NCBI GenBank assembly: GCA_029582165.1
Contig: CM055870.1
Span: 10,349,832-10,413,831 of the forward strand
DNA length: 64,000 bases
Source: Portulaca oleracea
Taxonomy: Eukaryota; Streptophyta; Magnoliopsida; Caryophyllales; Portulacaceae
Direction of reading: 5' to 3'
The notes under the pieces were generated by a model. That model did not search any database and was not told the DNA's origin. It saw only the letters and a list, made by a program, of their open reading frames with translations. The position numbers and the translations under genes are program-made. Below, piece by piece: positions 22,316 to 35,100 of this stretch; position 1 is the stretch's first letter; each line of letters opens with the position of its first letter.

Positions 22316-25053
22316 TGCTGAAGTAGGATCCACAAAAACGTTGAAGCCCCTTCCTTTCAAACATCCCTTATGCAGTTGGGTCAAGATCATACAACTCTTT
22401 CCCATTCTTCTTCATTTGCACCTTAGTTGTGGTCTTGGCAATCTTCCATAATACATTCTTGTATTGCTCACTCCTAAAGATTCTCTTTATATTGACATAT
22501 ACATGCCTAACACATAGCCTGTTCTCACTGCTAGGCAAGATCCTTATTACACTATCAATTGGACCCTGCAATGAAAACCAGGGGGGGACTTGACAAGTTA
22601 ATGTACAAAACAAAATGTATGAAAAAAATAGTGAAAGTTGGTTGCTTGATTACCTTCCGTTGGTCTGAAATCATGGCTCACTCCTTGCCATGCCCTATGT
22701 TCAAATCAATTTACAGATGCCCAACAAACCACTCTCATTATTCCTTTGCATTCAGTGGCTACCACACCCCATGTTATTGAATACATTTAGTCATTCGCAT
22801 GCCATCCAATCGCCACAAATACCTGCCCCCCCCCCCCACCCCAATGTTTCTTTAAGGAAGCAAGCATCTAAGCTAATGACACTGTGACAACCCTCTAATA
22901 AACCCTTCTTCGGTGGACTAGGACACACAAGTACACAAACTTGAACACATGCTCACCAGTTGCCTCATTCTTTATTGTTTTGAGAACACCGATTGTGCCT
23001 GAGTTTTTATCCACCACTTCCCCCAAGTAGTATCTCAATTGAGTAATTTATTACCTATAATCACCAATGATAGAAGTCAATGCCCTCATCCTTCCCTTAG
23101 CACAAATACATAAGGTGGCTTTGCAATTAAGCTCCTCTTTCACTATTCTCTGTAAGGCTCTTCCAGTTAGGGAAGGTGTTCGCCTAAATTTGCTCCTAAA
23201 GTGATCAGCCCAACCACTCTACACTCATGTTTCTATGCCACGTCTCAAAGCTAAAGGTTAGGTAGTCATGTAGGGGCTCAAAGGTTTTAATTTGAAATTT
23301 GTTCTCCTTATTAAGATTGTTTCCCCAAAACCTCTACTGACACTCTTCACCTTGGCAAAATAGTTGATATCTTACCTTGTTAGTCTTGGTCACTTTCAGA
23401 ATGTAACCTCGAAATATCCTATAGTTATTTACAACTTTCTTCAAAACTTTCTTATCTGAAAAAATCCATCCCAAAAAACAGTTTACTTTGCAAACCAGGA
23501 TTGTACTTAATTAGATACTTACAATTTTTCTTTCTTTGGCTAGGCCTTTTGTTAGGCATATCTTCCTCACTCTCATTGTCAATACTACCAAGGTTGTTCG
23601 GAGTCATCATAGTGTTCATCCCTACCTACATTCCCATCTCGATCATCACTCCCATTAATCATATTACTCGGATTGTTGCCTGAGTCAAGCATAAAAGTTG
23701 CATTCTTCGTTGCTGCCTTATTTCTTTGAACTTCTTTTTCTTTTTCTCCTAAGCTTGTGTTAAATCCTCTTCCTCACCTTCACACCCATCTGCTTCATCA
23801 TTGGGGTCATAATCTCCATCAGCATCCTCATCTACTTCATCGCTGAAACCCCATTCAACATCAACTTCTGTTTCCTTTTCCCTTATCTCAACATGTTTGA
23901 CATAAATGCGAACAAATTGACAATTCACAACCAATTCAATGAGTTGCCTAATATAGGGATGACAATAAAACTTGAACACGCGAGTACCCGCTATTACCCA
24001 ACCTGTCAGGGGTGATAAATTTTAGAAAAAATGGGTAACGGTAGGGTAATGGGTACTCGTCTCTACCCAACGGGTACCCTACTTGACCCACCCCGAATAA
24101 CTACAAAACAAAAATATCGTTGATTATTTATTATTGGGCTCTGGACATATATTAATATTCACGTCTGTAGCTAGTTTGTTGAGTTTTGTAGCCACGATGT
24201 TTTCTCTAAAAGTTTATCATCCACACCCATTTTTTCGGACCGGGTAAAGGTGATTATATTAACATATTAAATGTATTTTGACATGATATTTGTCCAATTT
24301 TTGTGTTTCTTATAGGAATCTTCATATAATATTTTCATTTGATCGCTAATATGATAATATCCGAAAATAACCCGTTAATTTGTACATATGGGTATAAAAT
24401 GGGTTATATAATTTAATCTTCAATTATACCCGAATTATACCCGTTATACCCACACTACCCAGTGGGTAATGGTAAGGGTACTCATATTTTTTACCCGCTA
24501 AATATAAGTAGGGTAAGGTTGTACGACTCTACCCGCCCCCAACCTGACTCGCTGTCATCCTTAGCCTAATATGATCATCCCTATATACAACAACCAAACT
24601 ATTAAGTAAACCTAAGTTAGTCCTCGGTTTGCTGAAATACACATTTTCAATCATATCATTTGAATATTCACGTTTCTCAACAAACTCCACTAGATAATCC
24701 ACACTTAGATAATCATGATCCACATCAACGTCAATCACCTCACACTCGCTATAAACAAAGGTTGGATTTTCAACAAATTCTCCCCATGAAATATATGTAA
24801 CATATCCATTCTGTATATTGGAAAAATAGGAACAACTATGGATGGGTAAACCCGATATAACAAGAGAGTCGCAGGCGCACATACTTTTCTTAAGACTTTT
24901 ATATTGACCGTACAAAATCTTGGGGATAAAACCCTGCCAAGGAAACTCTATGAAATTTGTTTCAAACTTCCAATGACAACTATAGAAATGCTCGATACCA
25001 AAACTAGATAGACGTGTTCGGTTGAATGAGAATGAATCAACAACATGACGCAC
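22316..25053 (-). pseudogene. Mutator-like (MULE) transposase remnant
   Basis: In minus-strand order, the N-terminal plant-mobile domain appears at 25053-24564 (GEFVENPTFVY, then DHDYLSVDYLVEFV). A hAT-type element interrupts it. The same frame resumes at 23953 (RQLIELV...VRIYVKHVEI) and runs into an acidic stretch (DEDADGDYDPNDEAD). Around 23200-23060 comes FRSKFRRTPSLTGRALQRIVKEE, the pre-catalytic region. Near 22560-22370 lies the conserved SSENRLCVRHVYVNIK block and a LDPTA end. The DDE catalytic core that should lie between the last two blocks is largely missing, and stops and shifts occur. Family features are known from plant MURA-type transposases; the gene is non-functional. Confidence 0.8.
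23954..24563. mobile_element. hAT-type element inserted in the MULE gene
   Basis: It starts TAGGGATGACAA and ends TGTCATCCTTA (imperfect inverse). Perfect 8-bp duplications GCCTAATA lie at 23946-23953 and 24564-24571. The interior is rich in GGGTA/TACCC words in opposite orientation. Ignoring the insertion, the MULE reading frame runs on without a shift, which independently confirms the borders. No transposase is encoded. Confidence 0.93.
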
Positions 25054-27180
25054 CTATCTTTTTCTTGTATCTTTATTGTATGATATCCATGACACATCCT
25101 ATTTATAGGTATTTGAAGAGACACTATAATAGGATATGATAGACATCCTTTGGAAATAACCACCAAAGAACGTGTCTATCCATGATGGATAAAACTAGAA
25201 GAAATCCTTTGGAATGGATAGAATCTAATAAATGATAAGATTTATAAAGTTGGATAATTTGGATAAGAATGATAATCATCATTGTTATCCACTAATAATA
25301 TGTGTACAAATCAAGCAGAATCTTAAACCGGGCAAGATTTGAAACAACACATCATTTGGCAAAGACACGGTTTGTGTTTATCCCGACACGACCTGCGTCG
25401 AGGTTTGACCCGCCAAATGATGCTTCCCAACACGTGACACGGTCCGTGTCAGACCAGACACGACCCGTGTTACTCTGTTTTCCTCAAAATTCACCATGAA
25501 TTAGGCCGATTAAGTCTCAATGGCCCACCAAACTTATACTTAAACCCAATGTTAATTTGTGAGTGAATTTTTCCTTAATAATTTTGCCTAATATTACACA
25601 TACACTTGAAATTATCCAACAGTCCCCCCCATTTCAAGTGTATGGAATTTATAAACCAATATCCCAAAACACCCCAGCCACTTTGTGAATTCAACAAACA
25701 CTCAAACACAAACACCAAGGAAGTAGGGAGTGAATTGCATATCATGAGAAGTGTCTCGCGATTGAAACTTTCACGTGGTGAATATAATTTAAATTAGTTC
25801 AAATATAGTAGTAGATAAGCTAGGAACTATACATCTTTGTCGATATTCATGAACATCTATGAAGGCGAACCATGATTTCTCTTGCAGACATCTGGGAAAG
25901 ACATACTGAAGTTTGAGAGGGTTTGCGGTGGTGGGCCAACGTTCGGTGGTGGTTGGCGGTGGTGATTGGAAATTGAAACAGGTGGTGGCGGGATGGTTGT
26001 GCTAGTTAATTGAAACCAAAAAAAAAAAATAAATTAAATCTTCTATTTTTTTTAATTACAAATTAGACCCTTTTATTCTTTCAAATCCTTAATTATCAAA
26101 TATGTTTTTGGGCCATTTTTTTGGTCAATTACCCTGTGCTTTATGGACCGGGGCACGAGGCTATTTCTAATATTCCCTCCATCCCAAATAAATTGGTCAA
26201 ATTTTTTAAATTTTGACCATTAATTTTTCAAATTGTATATTGAGTTATTGTACATAATTATTTTTATTAGATTTGTAATGAAAAATATTTTTACTCAAAT
26301 ACTCCCTCCGTTCCATATTAATTGTATATTAAGTATAATATTACAAGTTTTGTTAAGATAAAACGTAAAAAATTAATGGTCAAAGTCTTGCCTCGAAGAC
26401 CATAAAAAAATAAAAGGAAAAAATTATTTAGGTCGAACGAAGTACTTTATATCTTGTGGCTCTTGGTTCACTAAGGAAAAAAAAATATTCACAAATACAT
26501 CCCAAGTTTACTTATGTTGGTTATTATAGAATAAAAGTAAACATAATAAATTTACAGTGACTTGAAACAATGAAAAATTTGCTCTACAAATGCCAAACGT
26601 TTGTTTAGTTGGAAGGCTGACTATTCTTTTGCAAGTAACATTAAGTCATTTATTACGTACTTACCTGCATTTGAAATACACTCGATCGTATTTACCTAAA
26701 CCTGAAATACACCCGATCGTATTTACATAAACCCGAAATACACTCCAATCATGTAATTTTTAGAGTGGAATTTACTAGAAACCAAAATACACCCGACCCG
26801 TATTCACCCTAAAAAGATATTCTTTTTTTTACTATTAAAGAACATCTGACCCGTATTTACTTGAATTTGAAATACACCCGAGTCATGTTTTTAGATTAAA
26901 ATTTACCTGAAATCGAAACACAACCAACCCGTATTTACCCTAACCAAGGTAAAAGAGTAAATTCGTGTGTAATCACAAGCTAAAGGCAAATTGCTAATTA
27001 ATTATTTTATTCAAGGGTAAAATAATAAATTTATGTGTGAACACAAGCAAACAAGTAGACAAGTAGAGCAACATACAAAAAAAAAAAAAAACTGCCCCCT
27101 TTTATATTAGGCAAAGGATAAAGGAAAGGAAAAGACATGAACATCCACGATCCACAATAGTGGCCCTTTTATTAGGACTG
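25054..27180. other. Intergenic DNA with decayed MITEs and repeats
   Basis: No gene was recognised. 26173-26445 contains decayed Stowaway-type ends (ATTCCCTCCATCCC and ACTCCCTCCGTTCC). 26655-26950 is a degenerate tandem array around GAAATACACCCGA. 25340-25480 has repeated CGACACGACC/CCGTGT words of unknown origin. Confidence 0.45.
26655..26950. repeat. Degenerate tandem repeat (GAAATACACCCGA)
   Basis: Five to seven imperfect units share GAAATACACCCGA(T/C) followed by CGTATTTAC and a short spacer. Spacing varies from about 30 to 70 bases. It does not resemble telomeric repeats. Confidence 0.6.
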
Positions 27181-27203
27181 TGAATGAAGGCCAGATTAAG
27201 AAA

Positions 27204-27306
27204 AGCCCATATGAGCCGAATACTATTGTTGGCCCAAGTCCCAGTCTCTCCCCTTCAATCTCAGTATCCCTCCTTCATATAAAACGGAAACACGTCAAAA
27301 CCCTAA
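27204..27306 (+). promoter_or_regulatory. eL18 promoter: site II, TATA and telo-box
   Basis: In order: AGCCCA (27204-27209; TGGGCT on the other strand), TTGGCCCAA (27229-27237; both are site II-type motifs), CATATAAAA (27276-27284), and the telo-box AAACCCTAA (27298-27306). Site II plus telo-box is the known combination for coordinated expression of plant ribosomal-protein genes. The start codon lies about 80 bp downstream. Confidence 0.75.
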
Positions 27307-27386
27307 CCCTTCATTGCGCTTTTCATTTTGCTTCAGCCGAAACCCCCCCTCCCCCCTCCCCTTTCCCCTCGAGCAGATCGGCAGCC

Positions 27387-28995
27387 ATGGTAGTTTTTCT
27401 CTCCTCTCTTACAAACCCTAATTTCCCCAGTTTACGTTCTGTATTGCATATTTCTCATTGTAATAATCTGGGTTGCAGGGTATCGACTTGAAGGCCGGAG
27501 GTAAGAGCAAGAAGACCAAGCGCACTGCGCCCAAATCCAACGATGTTTACCTCAAGCTCCTCGTTAAGGTGCATTTTTCATTTCATTTCTCGATGCCCTC
27601 TTCTTAGTTTTATGTGGGAATTCGATCTACTATCTTGTCTGGTCTCAAATTTAAGTGGGTGTTTCTCGGTTTCTGGGTTTCAGCTCTACCGATTCCTAGT
27701 GAGGAGGACAAACAGCAAGTTCAATGCTGTGATTTTGAAGAGGCTTTTCATGAGCAAGATTAACAAAGCCCCACTGTCTCTCTCCAGGCTTATTAAGTAC
27801 ATGGAGGGCAAGGTACTTCAATTTAGACCTTATTGGGTGCTCTTATCTGATTACAAATTTCGTGTAATGGATGTTTTGGGTAGATGGGTTGTTGTTAATT
27901 TGGTGGTTGTTTGGAAAATGTGATTAGGATGGAAGGATTGCTGTGTTGGTTGGCACAGTGACTGATGATGTGAGAGTTTACGAAGTGCCTGCTCTCAAAG
28001 TTTGTGCCTTGAAGTTCACTGAGACTGCCAGGGCTCGTATTGAGAAGGCTGGTGGTGAATGCCTTACCTTTGATCAGTTGGCTCTAAGAGCTCCCCTTGG
28101 CCAGGACACGGTAATCTATGCATGCTAGCCATTATATTCTTGTTCATTTATATATGATTCGTTCTCTTTTTGGTTGTAGATTGTAGTATGGCATTAGTAT
28201 TGTTTTACCTCTGTTATTATGGTGTTTGATGGACCATAAAATTGTGCCTGTTTTTGCATCAACATTTGTTTGTTTTAGGCTTGTCCTTGGTTTAGGAAGA
28301 ATCTCAAATGTACATGTTGGTTGAATAGTGATTCATGGTTAGCTAGAGGGGATGCTGTTTAATGGCTGGCTAGAAGTAGAGTTCTAGATTATACAGTAAT
28401 GGTTGTTTTGCAGTTATGATCAATAGCTATCTTAAGTGATGTGGATTTGGCTCCATTTTGTTAGTTGAATGGCCAAACTTACAGGTTCAGTCTAGTTGAT
28501 ATTGGGTGGGTGAGTTTTTGTTGAGCGAGTGGACCTCTTAGAGCTATGGTCTGGAGTTTGGTCAAGTTTTCCAGTGTTGATTGCCTCGTGATTTAGCGAA
28601 CTGCACTGCATTTTCTTCGTCCCTGCTGATGTCTATTGCAATTCAAAACTGGCCATGTTTGTCATTCTTGTGTTGCTAATATAACAACTTTTAACTAATG
28701 TTATCAAACGCAGTGGTGCATTTGCATAATCTGTAGAAATGTAACTTATTGTGCGTGTCAATTGCTTGTGTCAATTCTGTTCGTTTGCACAGCTTTGATC
28801 AGGGGTTTATACTGATAAACATGTATGCCATTGCAGGTTCTGCTGAGAGGTCCCAAGAATGCTAGGGAGGCTGTCAAGCACTTCGGCAAGGCTCCTGGTG
28901 TGCCACACAGCCACACCAAGCCATACGTCCGATCTGAGGGCAGGAAATTTGAGAGGGCCAGAGGTAGACGTAACAGCCGTGGCTACAGGGTTTAA
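27387..28995 (+). CDS. RPL18: 60S ribosomal protein eL18 (five exons)
   Basis: Joining 27387-27389, 27479-27568, 27684-27812, 27928-28110 and 28837-28995 gives a 187-residue protein, the usual length of plant eL18. All introns are GT...AG. The product starts [16 protein letters not shown], contains [20 protein letters not shown] and [15 protein letters not shown], and ends [11 protein letters not shown]. eL18 is a component of the large cytosolic ribosomal subunit. The first coding exon holds only the ATG, with the intron immediately after it, a layout known in some ribosomal-protein genes. The fourth intron (28111-28836) is the longest. The promoter carries site II and telo-box motifs. The frame is intact, so it is probably expressed. 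Convergent to it, 0.4 kb downstream, lies the EH1 pseudogene. Confidence 0.97.
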
Positions 28996-29070
28996 GTTAG
29001 TTGGAAGTTTTGCAGTGAAAGTGGTGGTTGTTTTCAATTGTTCAAAACAGTGCTACTTTTGGGATACTAT

Positions 29071-29186
29071 TTGTTTTGACTTGCATTTTGTATGCTTGGT
29101 AAGAACCTGAATGTTAGCTATATAGCAGATTTTGTCCTGAGTTTTCCATGCTGGTTTATGTCTTTGATTTACTGAGGTATATTCTG
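29071..29186 (+). repeat. eL18 3'-region segment duplicated at 31215-31330
   Basis: This stretch just after the eL18 stop codon (TTGTTTTGACTTGCA through a GAGGTATATT end) recurs with small changes at 31215-31330. It marks the edge of the duplicated block that carries epoxide hydrolase copies. Confidence 0.85.
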
Positions 29187-29421
29187 TCAGTTGCTCTTCT
29201 GAATTATTGCCAGCCATAGTTACACCAGTCGGAAGGCTAATGTGTCATTTCCAAGTAATCCACTGAACAGCTTATAGCATGGTGTTTTATTATTTGCTTA
29301 TATATAACAATAAAGACAACAATGACAAAGATGTGCTAGAACAAAGAAACAATGGGAACATCCTTCCAAGTATCATTCTAATTGTGGGTAGTTTAAGATA
29401 TGTAAGCCATAGGAGTATGAA

Positions 29422-31067
29422 TCAGGATTTGTGGAAGAAATTCTTGATGTGGTTGCTTATCTCTTGGTGCTTTTCTTGATTGATGAAATGACCAACTCCT
29501 TCCATTATAACTACATCCAAAAGTGGACATCTCGCAAGAAGCCACCCTTGTGTTATGTAGTCTTTGGTGCCGGGGAAGTTGTAGGTCAAATCTAGATCTC
29601 CGATTATGAATCTTGACGGGAAGCTTGATCCGTGACCATGTCCATGCTGCTGTCAACTCCCAGTTCCTACAACAAAAGGGGAGAGATAGTAAAGTAGATA
29701 CTCCCGCTTCCTAACAAGTGGATTGTCAAGCATGGATTCAATCAAGAATGTTGTCGATTAGGCTTCTAGTTAGTTAAAGTTTTGAGAATAGTGTTCCTTA
29801 AGGTCCAATTCAAGTGAATGCAAGTCAGTTTCACGCAGTAATTACTAGATTTGTCATAACGGATGAGATCTAAATGATGAAAACAATCAGTTGGAGAGAA
29901 AACGCGTGAAGCAAACACACATCTTGCTGACCCAAATATAATCCAGTTCAAACCTGGTCCGAATAATCCTTTTCAGGCCTAGTAATGACCATTGATTTCG
30001 CTTTGGAGAATTAGAATGAAAGTCACCTGTCCATGTTCTGATAGTAGTTGAATCCTCGGGTGAAACCCGTCTCCTAGAAATTGTCAGCATAATACTTAAC
30101 ATCCTCCTCCGAAAGCCATGACGGTAAACTGACGAGTTTTTTCGCTGTCTTTTTCAATTCCCCTGGAGGTATCATCAGTGGTTTGGTATCTCTCAAAGTA
30201 AGAAAGAACTTCATTAACTTTTCAGTGTCTATCTCTTCAAACTCTTTCTCTATCACTCCAACTTCCTGCAACCATACCCCAATTTGGAGGCAAACAAGTG
30301 AAAATGATCACTGCTTTAATAACCTCCAATACCAACTTCAAACACTAGCTTTATGCAAAATGAGAGTTGTCATTAATGTCAAAAGACTTCATCTCTTTTA
30401 ATCCATATAAAAAAAACTTAACCCAGTAAAAAAACAATCCAAATACCTGAAATCGATAGATGTAGAAATCATCCCCAAAAGCATCCCTGAACATCTGAAC
30501 AGTCTTCTTATCGGGGTCGCGAGGCATAAATGGGACGCTGAGATTAACCAAAGCCTTGACCCTGTTAGGCTGGAAGAGGCAGAAATCCCAGGCGATGATG
30601 GCGCCCAAGTCGTGGCCCACCAGATAAACCTTATCCACAACAAGGTAGTCAAGGAGGGCGACAAGATCCCCTACAATGTGGGGGGCCGTGTATGATTCGG
30701 CAGACAGTGGTGTGTGGGTCCCACCGTAGCCACGGAGGTCGGGGGCGACAGCTCTGTAGCCGGCAGAGGACAGGGCCAGCAGCTGGTGGCGCCATGAGTA
30801 CCACAGCTCAGGGAATCCGTGCAGGAACAAAATGGTGCCTTTTGTGGCTTCACCCATTTCTGCGATGTGCATTTCTATGCCGTTTACCCGAACTTTTCTT
30901 TGTTTTACGTCGCTAAAATCTTTCGGGATCATTGGGCTCTGATTTGCGGCCTTTTTTCGTAGTTTTGAAGGAGAAGGCGGGAAGAGGGATACATATAGTA
31001 GTAATAGTACTGAAGAGAGTGAAGCAATGAATGCAAAGAAGGTAGTATTTTCACTACTATTTTGCAT
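29422..31067 (-). pseudogene. Soluble epoxide hydrolase copy EH1, broken
   Basis: Exons 31067-30447, 30265-30027 and 29666-29422 correspond to the three exons of its neighbours and keep their GT...AG junctions. Exon 1 is open. It has an extra 41-residue N-terminus with a hydrophobic segment (about residues 10-29), the oxyanion motif HGFPE, and a nucleophile motif changed from GHDWG to GHDLG. Exon 2 has an in-frame TAG (30076-30074) where the paralogues have a glutamate codon. Exon 3 has two single-base insertions and one single-base loss relative to EH2 (245 against 244 bp), destroying the frame around the catalytic acid and histidine. Epoxide hydrolases turn epoxides into diols; this copy should not. 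The mutations look independent and probably followed duplication. Confidence 0.88.
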
Positions 31068-31214
31068 GTGTGAAAATAAAGGCAGAATTGTAACGGAAAG
31101 TAGTAGTGGGGTTATAAGTGGTTAACTAGCTAACAATGTGACATGAATTTGAGTAGAGCTGTATAGGAGTAGGGGGAGAATAGGGACTAAAACAAAGACA
31201 AAGCGTCACGACAA

Positions 31215-31330
31215 TTGTTTTGACTTGCACTTTGCATGCTTGGTAAGAACCATAATGTTAACTATATATAGGTGATTTTGTCCTGAGCGTTCTATGATGG
31301 TTTTTGTGCTTGATTTATTGAGGTATATTT
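31215..31330 (+). repeat. Displaced copy of eL18 downstream DNA
   Basis: It matches 29071-29186 closely (shared TTGTTTTGACTTGCA, ATGCTTGGTAAGAACC, GATTTTGTCCTGAG) but has no eL18 gene beside it. It sits between EH1 and EH2, as expected if a block starting in the eL18 3' region was tandemly duplicated. Confidence 0.85.
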
Positions 31331-32162
31331 CGTTTATTATAAAGAACAATTAGTTGTTTTTGTTATGAATATAAGAGGGAGTGGAGAAAGAATAGAGATA
31401 GAGGAATTGAGAGAAAGAAATGAATAAATATTTCATTGCATTAGGAAGTATTTGTAATATAAGAATTCTTCATCACTAAGAATACTTCATCACTAAGAAT
31501 ACTTCCACATGAAGTAAACTTCTGTTTTATTATTTGCATAAATAATGATAGAGGTGGTTGGTTAAGAGAAGTACGTAGGTGCTATGTCAATTAGTTCTCA
31601 TTCTATTTGATGACGATGGCTTTGGCTCTTTGTTTCATTCTTCAACACAATATTCAAGTGAATTTTCAAAGTGCATATTAAAGGCAAGTGAATTTTCAAA
31701 GTCCATATTGAAGGGGCTATATTTCGATTCTTGTCCATGCTATTCAAGATTCTATTCATATCCATTGGCAAATTAACATGATTGTTAATTATATTAAAAC
31801 CCATGTCAAGTAACTAGATGATTTCTCCTTATGTTACATCTCTCGGGAAATAAACTTTGCGGCAGATTGAATGACTAATCAGGACCATCTTTTAAATAAA
31901 GTTTTATCCAACTTTGTAATCCTTTGATTTTTGCTTCTATTTTATGAATGGATAACTTGGAAAGATGCTTTAATAAAAGATTGTCTAAGTTTTGATGCCT
32001 TCTTTTACGCTTGAGTTAAAAAAAAATTATGCAGGCAACAATGGTAAAAATGTGCTAGAACAAAGAGACAATTGCAACAACCTTAAAACAATGATGACTT
32101 TGAACTTGGAATTACTAATTCAATATTGATTAGGTGAGATAAGTAAGCCTTAGGAATATGGA

Positions 32163-35100
32163 TCAGAATTTGTTGAAGAAGTTCTGGATGTGGCTGCTTA
32201 TTTCTTGGTGCTTCTCTTGATTGATAAAATGACCAACTCCTTCCATTATAACTACGTCCAAAAGTGGCACATCTCGCGGGAAGCCACCCTTGTGTATGTA
32301 GTCTTTGGTGCCTGGGAAGTTGTAGGTCAAATCTTGATCTCCGATTATGAACTTGACCGGTAACTTGATCTGCGAGCCCGTCCAGGCTGCCATCAGCTCC
32401 CAGTTCCTACATCGATAAAAGGGGAGACACAGACAAGTAGAGGCCCCGCTCCCTTGTAAGTCACAAGTGGATTGTCAAGCATAGATCGAATTAGAGTTCA
32501 ATTAGCAATTTATAGAGTATAGTTAGTGTTAGCAAAAATTCGAGTCGAGCTGGTCGGTTGATGTCAAAATATGGATGAGGAATCGTTGTCTGTTACCCGG
32601 TGTTTCTTTGGGTCAAACAATTTGGATAAATTTATATTCGAGTCAAAATAAAGTTTGAACAATATGAAAAAGACAAAATATTTTGTCTGATTCTTAGATC
32701 AAATCGGTCAATGGCAAAATTCGGATGAAAAAACAATGATCAAATTGGGTATTTGGATCTGGGACAATTTTGCCAACTCTAGGATACTGTTCTTTTGTGA
32801 AGTGGGATAGGGAGTCGGTAAGAACTGGTGGGATATGTGAGAAAAGAAAGTGGAAATGGTGAGATAATATTTGAAAATGTAAGTCACATTAGCTCCATCA
32901 TTTGAATATATGAATTCAATTTTTTGATTTGTGAATAAAATAAATCAAATGATTTATTAAATATATGAATTTTAAATATATAGATTTTTAAATATATATT
33001 TAATAAGGTAGGTAAGGACTAAGGAAATATGGTATAGAATAGGAAATGTAAAATAATTTTTATAGGACACGATTAAAAATACAGGGCCGAAGTATAGTCA
33101 ATTCAAGTTTAATTGATTCAAACTTGCTTTGGCCCATTTTAAGAATGGCGTTGAATTAGGCACCATTGGTTTATAAGGTGGAATTGCGGTGCGGTAATTG
33201 AAAATCTTTGGGATTTTAATAGAAAGTAAATCGTAGATTGCGGTAAATTACGGGGCGGTAACTTGCGATACCGCATAAAAGAATGGTGTCTTAGGCTTCT
33301 AGTTAAGAATAGTAATCCTTTGAGTTCAATTCAAGTGAATACAAGTCAATTTCAATGGGGTCATGCTCTTTAAAGTGATAGAATCAAGTTAGATTATGCA
33401 AGGTAAGGAAAAAGAAGGAAAAGAAAGGTAAGGATAAAATTTGTAGTATGTAAGTTAGTGGTGGGGTAAAAATATTTTATTGTTAAAAATATTTTATTGT
33501 TAAAATTTTAATTTGGTCTGAGTGTTTTTTAGAGAATCGGATAAGGTGAGGTAAAATAAGATTAGACAAGAATAAACCTAATTTACCACTCTAAAGAACA
33601 TGATCTCAATTAAATAAGGGTTTTACCCTACACTCCAGGCATTTAGATTTGACAAAACCAACATGTTCTAAATGATTGAACAATCCAATGCAATACTTAT
33701 CAAATGAAAATCAAGAGAACCTAAAAAATAAACCCAGATAGAAAATCAAGACAAGAGATTTAAGAGGTTTCTTGCCCCAAAACTCATATCATTTTTGCAT
33801 TTTACTTACCTTACATACCTTTATTTACTTTATTTATTTGTAGTTACTTACCTCATTTATTCTTACACTACCTTAGCTACCTCACACAATACTCTTTCCA
33901 TCTCACAATAGTTGTTAGTTGCCACTTTAGCTAAAATTTCAATAACTAAAAAAATGAGTGAGTTAATTATTGTATTGTATGTAAAATTGAGAAATATTAA
34001 TATCAAATTGCTTGTACATCTTTCTCTCTCCTATATTTATTTTAATCTTTGTGTAAAAAATAATAATAAAAGTAGTTAGTTAAAAAATTGCATTGAAATT
34101 ATATAAGTGATAAATATTGTGAGACAAAAAAAAGTTAGATAAAATGATAATTATAATGGGAGGGATGAAGTAGATATATAAAAATTCATACATTTAATAA
34201 GTGATATAATTGACGTGACTTACCTTAACTATAATACTTTATTTAAAATTATAACATATAGATTTAAAAATTCATATACTTAATTGATACCAATGACTTA
34301 GGCTCTATTCTTTAAAATGGTAAATTAGGTTTATTCTATCCATTCATTTCCTTACCTTACCTAACCCGAATCCCTAAAAACACTCAAACCAATGTCATTT
34401 TATTTTCGCCAAAATATTTAGAATTTAATAATAAAATATATTTACTCCACCATTGACTTACCTATCACAAATTATTTCCTTACATTTCATTTTCTTTCCT
34501 TACCAACCTGACTTTACCTAACTTAATTGTAACAACCCGCCCCAAAATCACGATTAATTAAGTACTAATTACCGTAATTACCTAAATTACGTATAAATTT
34601 TTCGCTTTTACTTTTAATTATTTATTTCTTCGGTGCTAAGTCTCGTGCAGGAGATGGAAAAAGGGTATCAAGTTACCAGTTTAAAAATCCTGGATTTATT
34701 CATTTCACTCGTTAAGTTAAACTATTTCGGGTTTTACCGTTACATTATTTCTTTAACCGGAAAGGGTTTAATTATTCTACTTCTTAACGTTTATATTTTA
34801 TTACCCAAGCCTTAATTTATTTGGGTTATATTTATTTTATTTAATCACAAGTAATATTTATGTCCTACTTATTTAGTTTTTCTAATTCAAGTCCTATTTT
34901 ATTTTAATCAAATTGTTAGCAACTAATTTTATTTAGTACAAACTAATTATTTTAACCCAATACATTTACAATTACTTTAATTAGTTTAAAATTTCTGATT
35001 TAATTTAGCCTAATTGTTGTCTTAATTTAGTTAGTTGGGTATATATTAAGTGAAGGGGGAAAGGGGGGGTTTATTTTACCTCATTTTATTTTACAAACAC

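Noticed and set aside
26655..26950. Degenerate repeats as telomere-like or CRISPR-like array
   Set aside because: Units vary in spacing and sequence and contain no telomeric CCCTAAA; CRISPR arrays are not expected in a plant nucleus.
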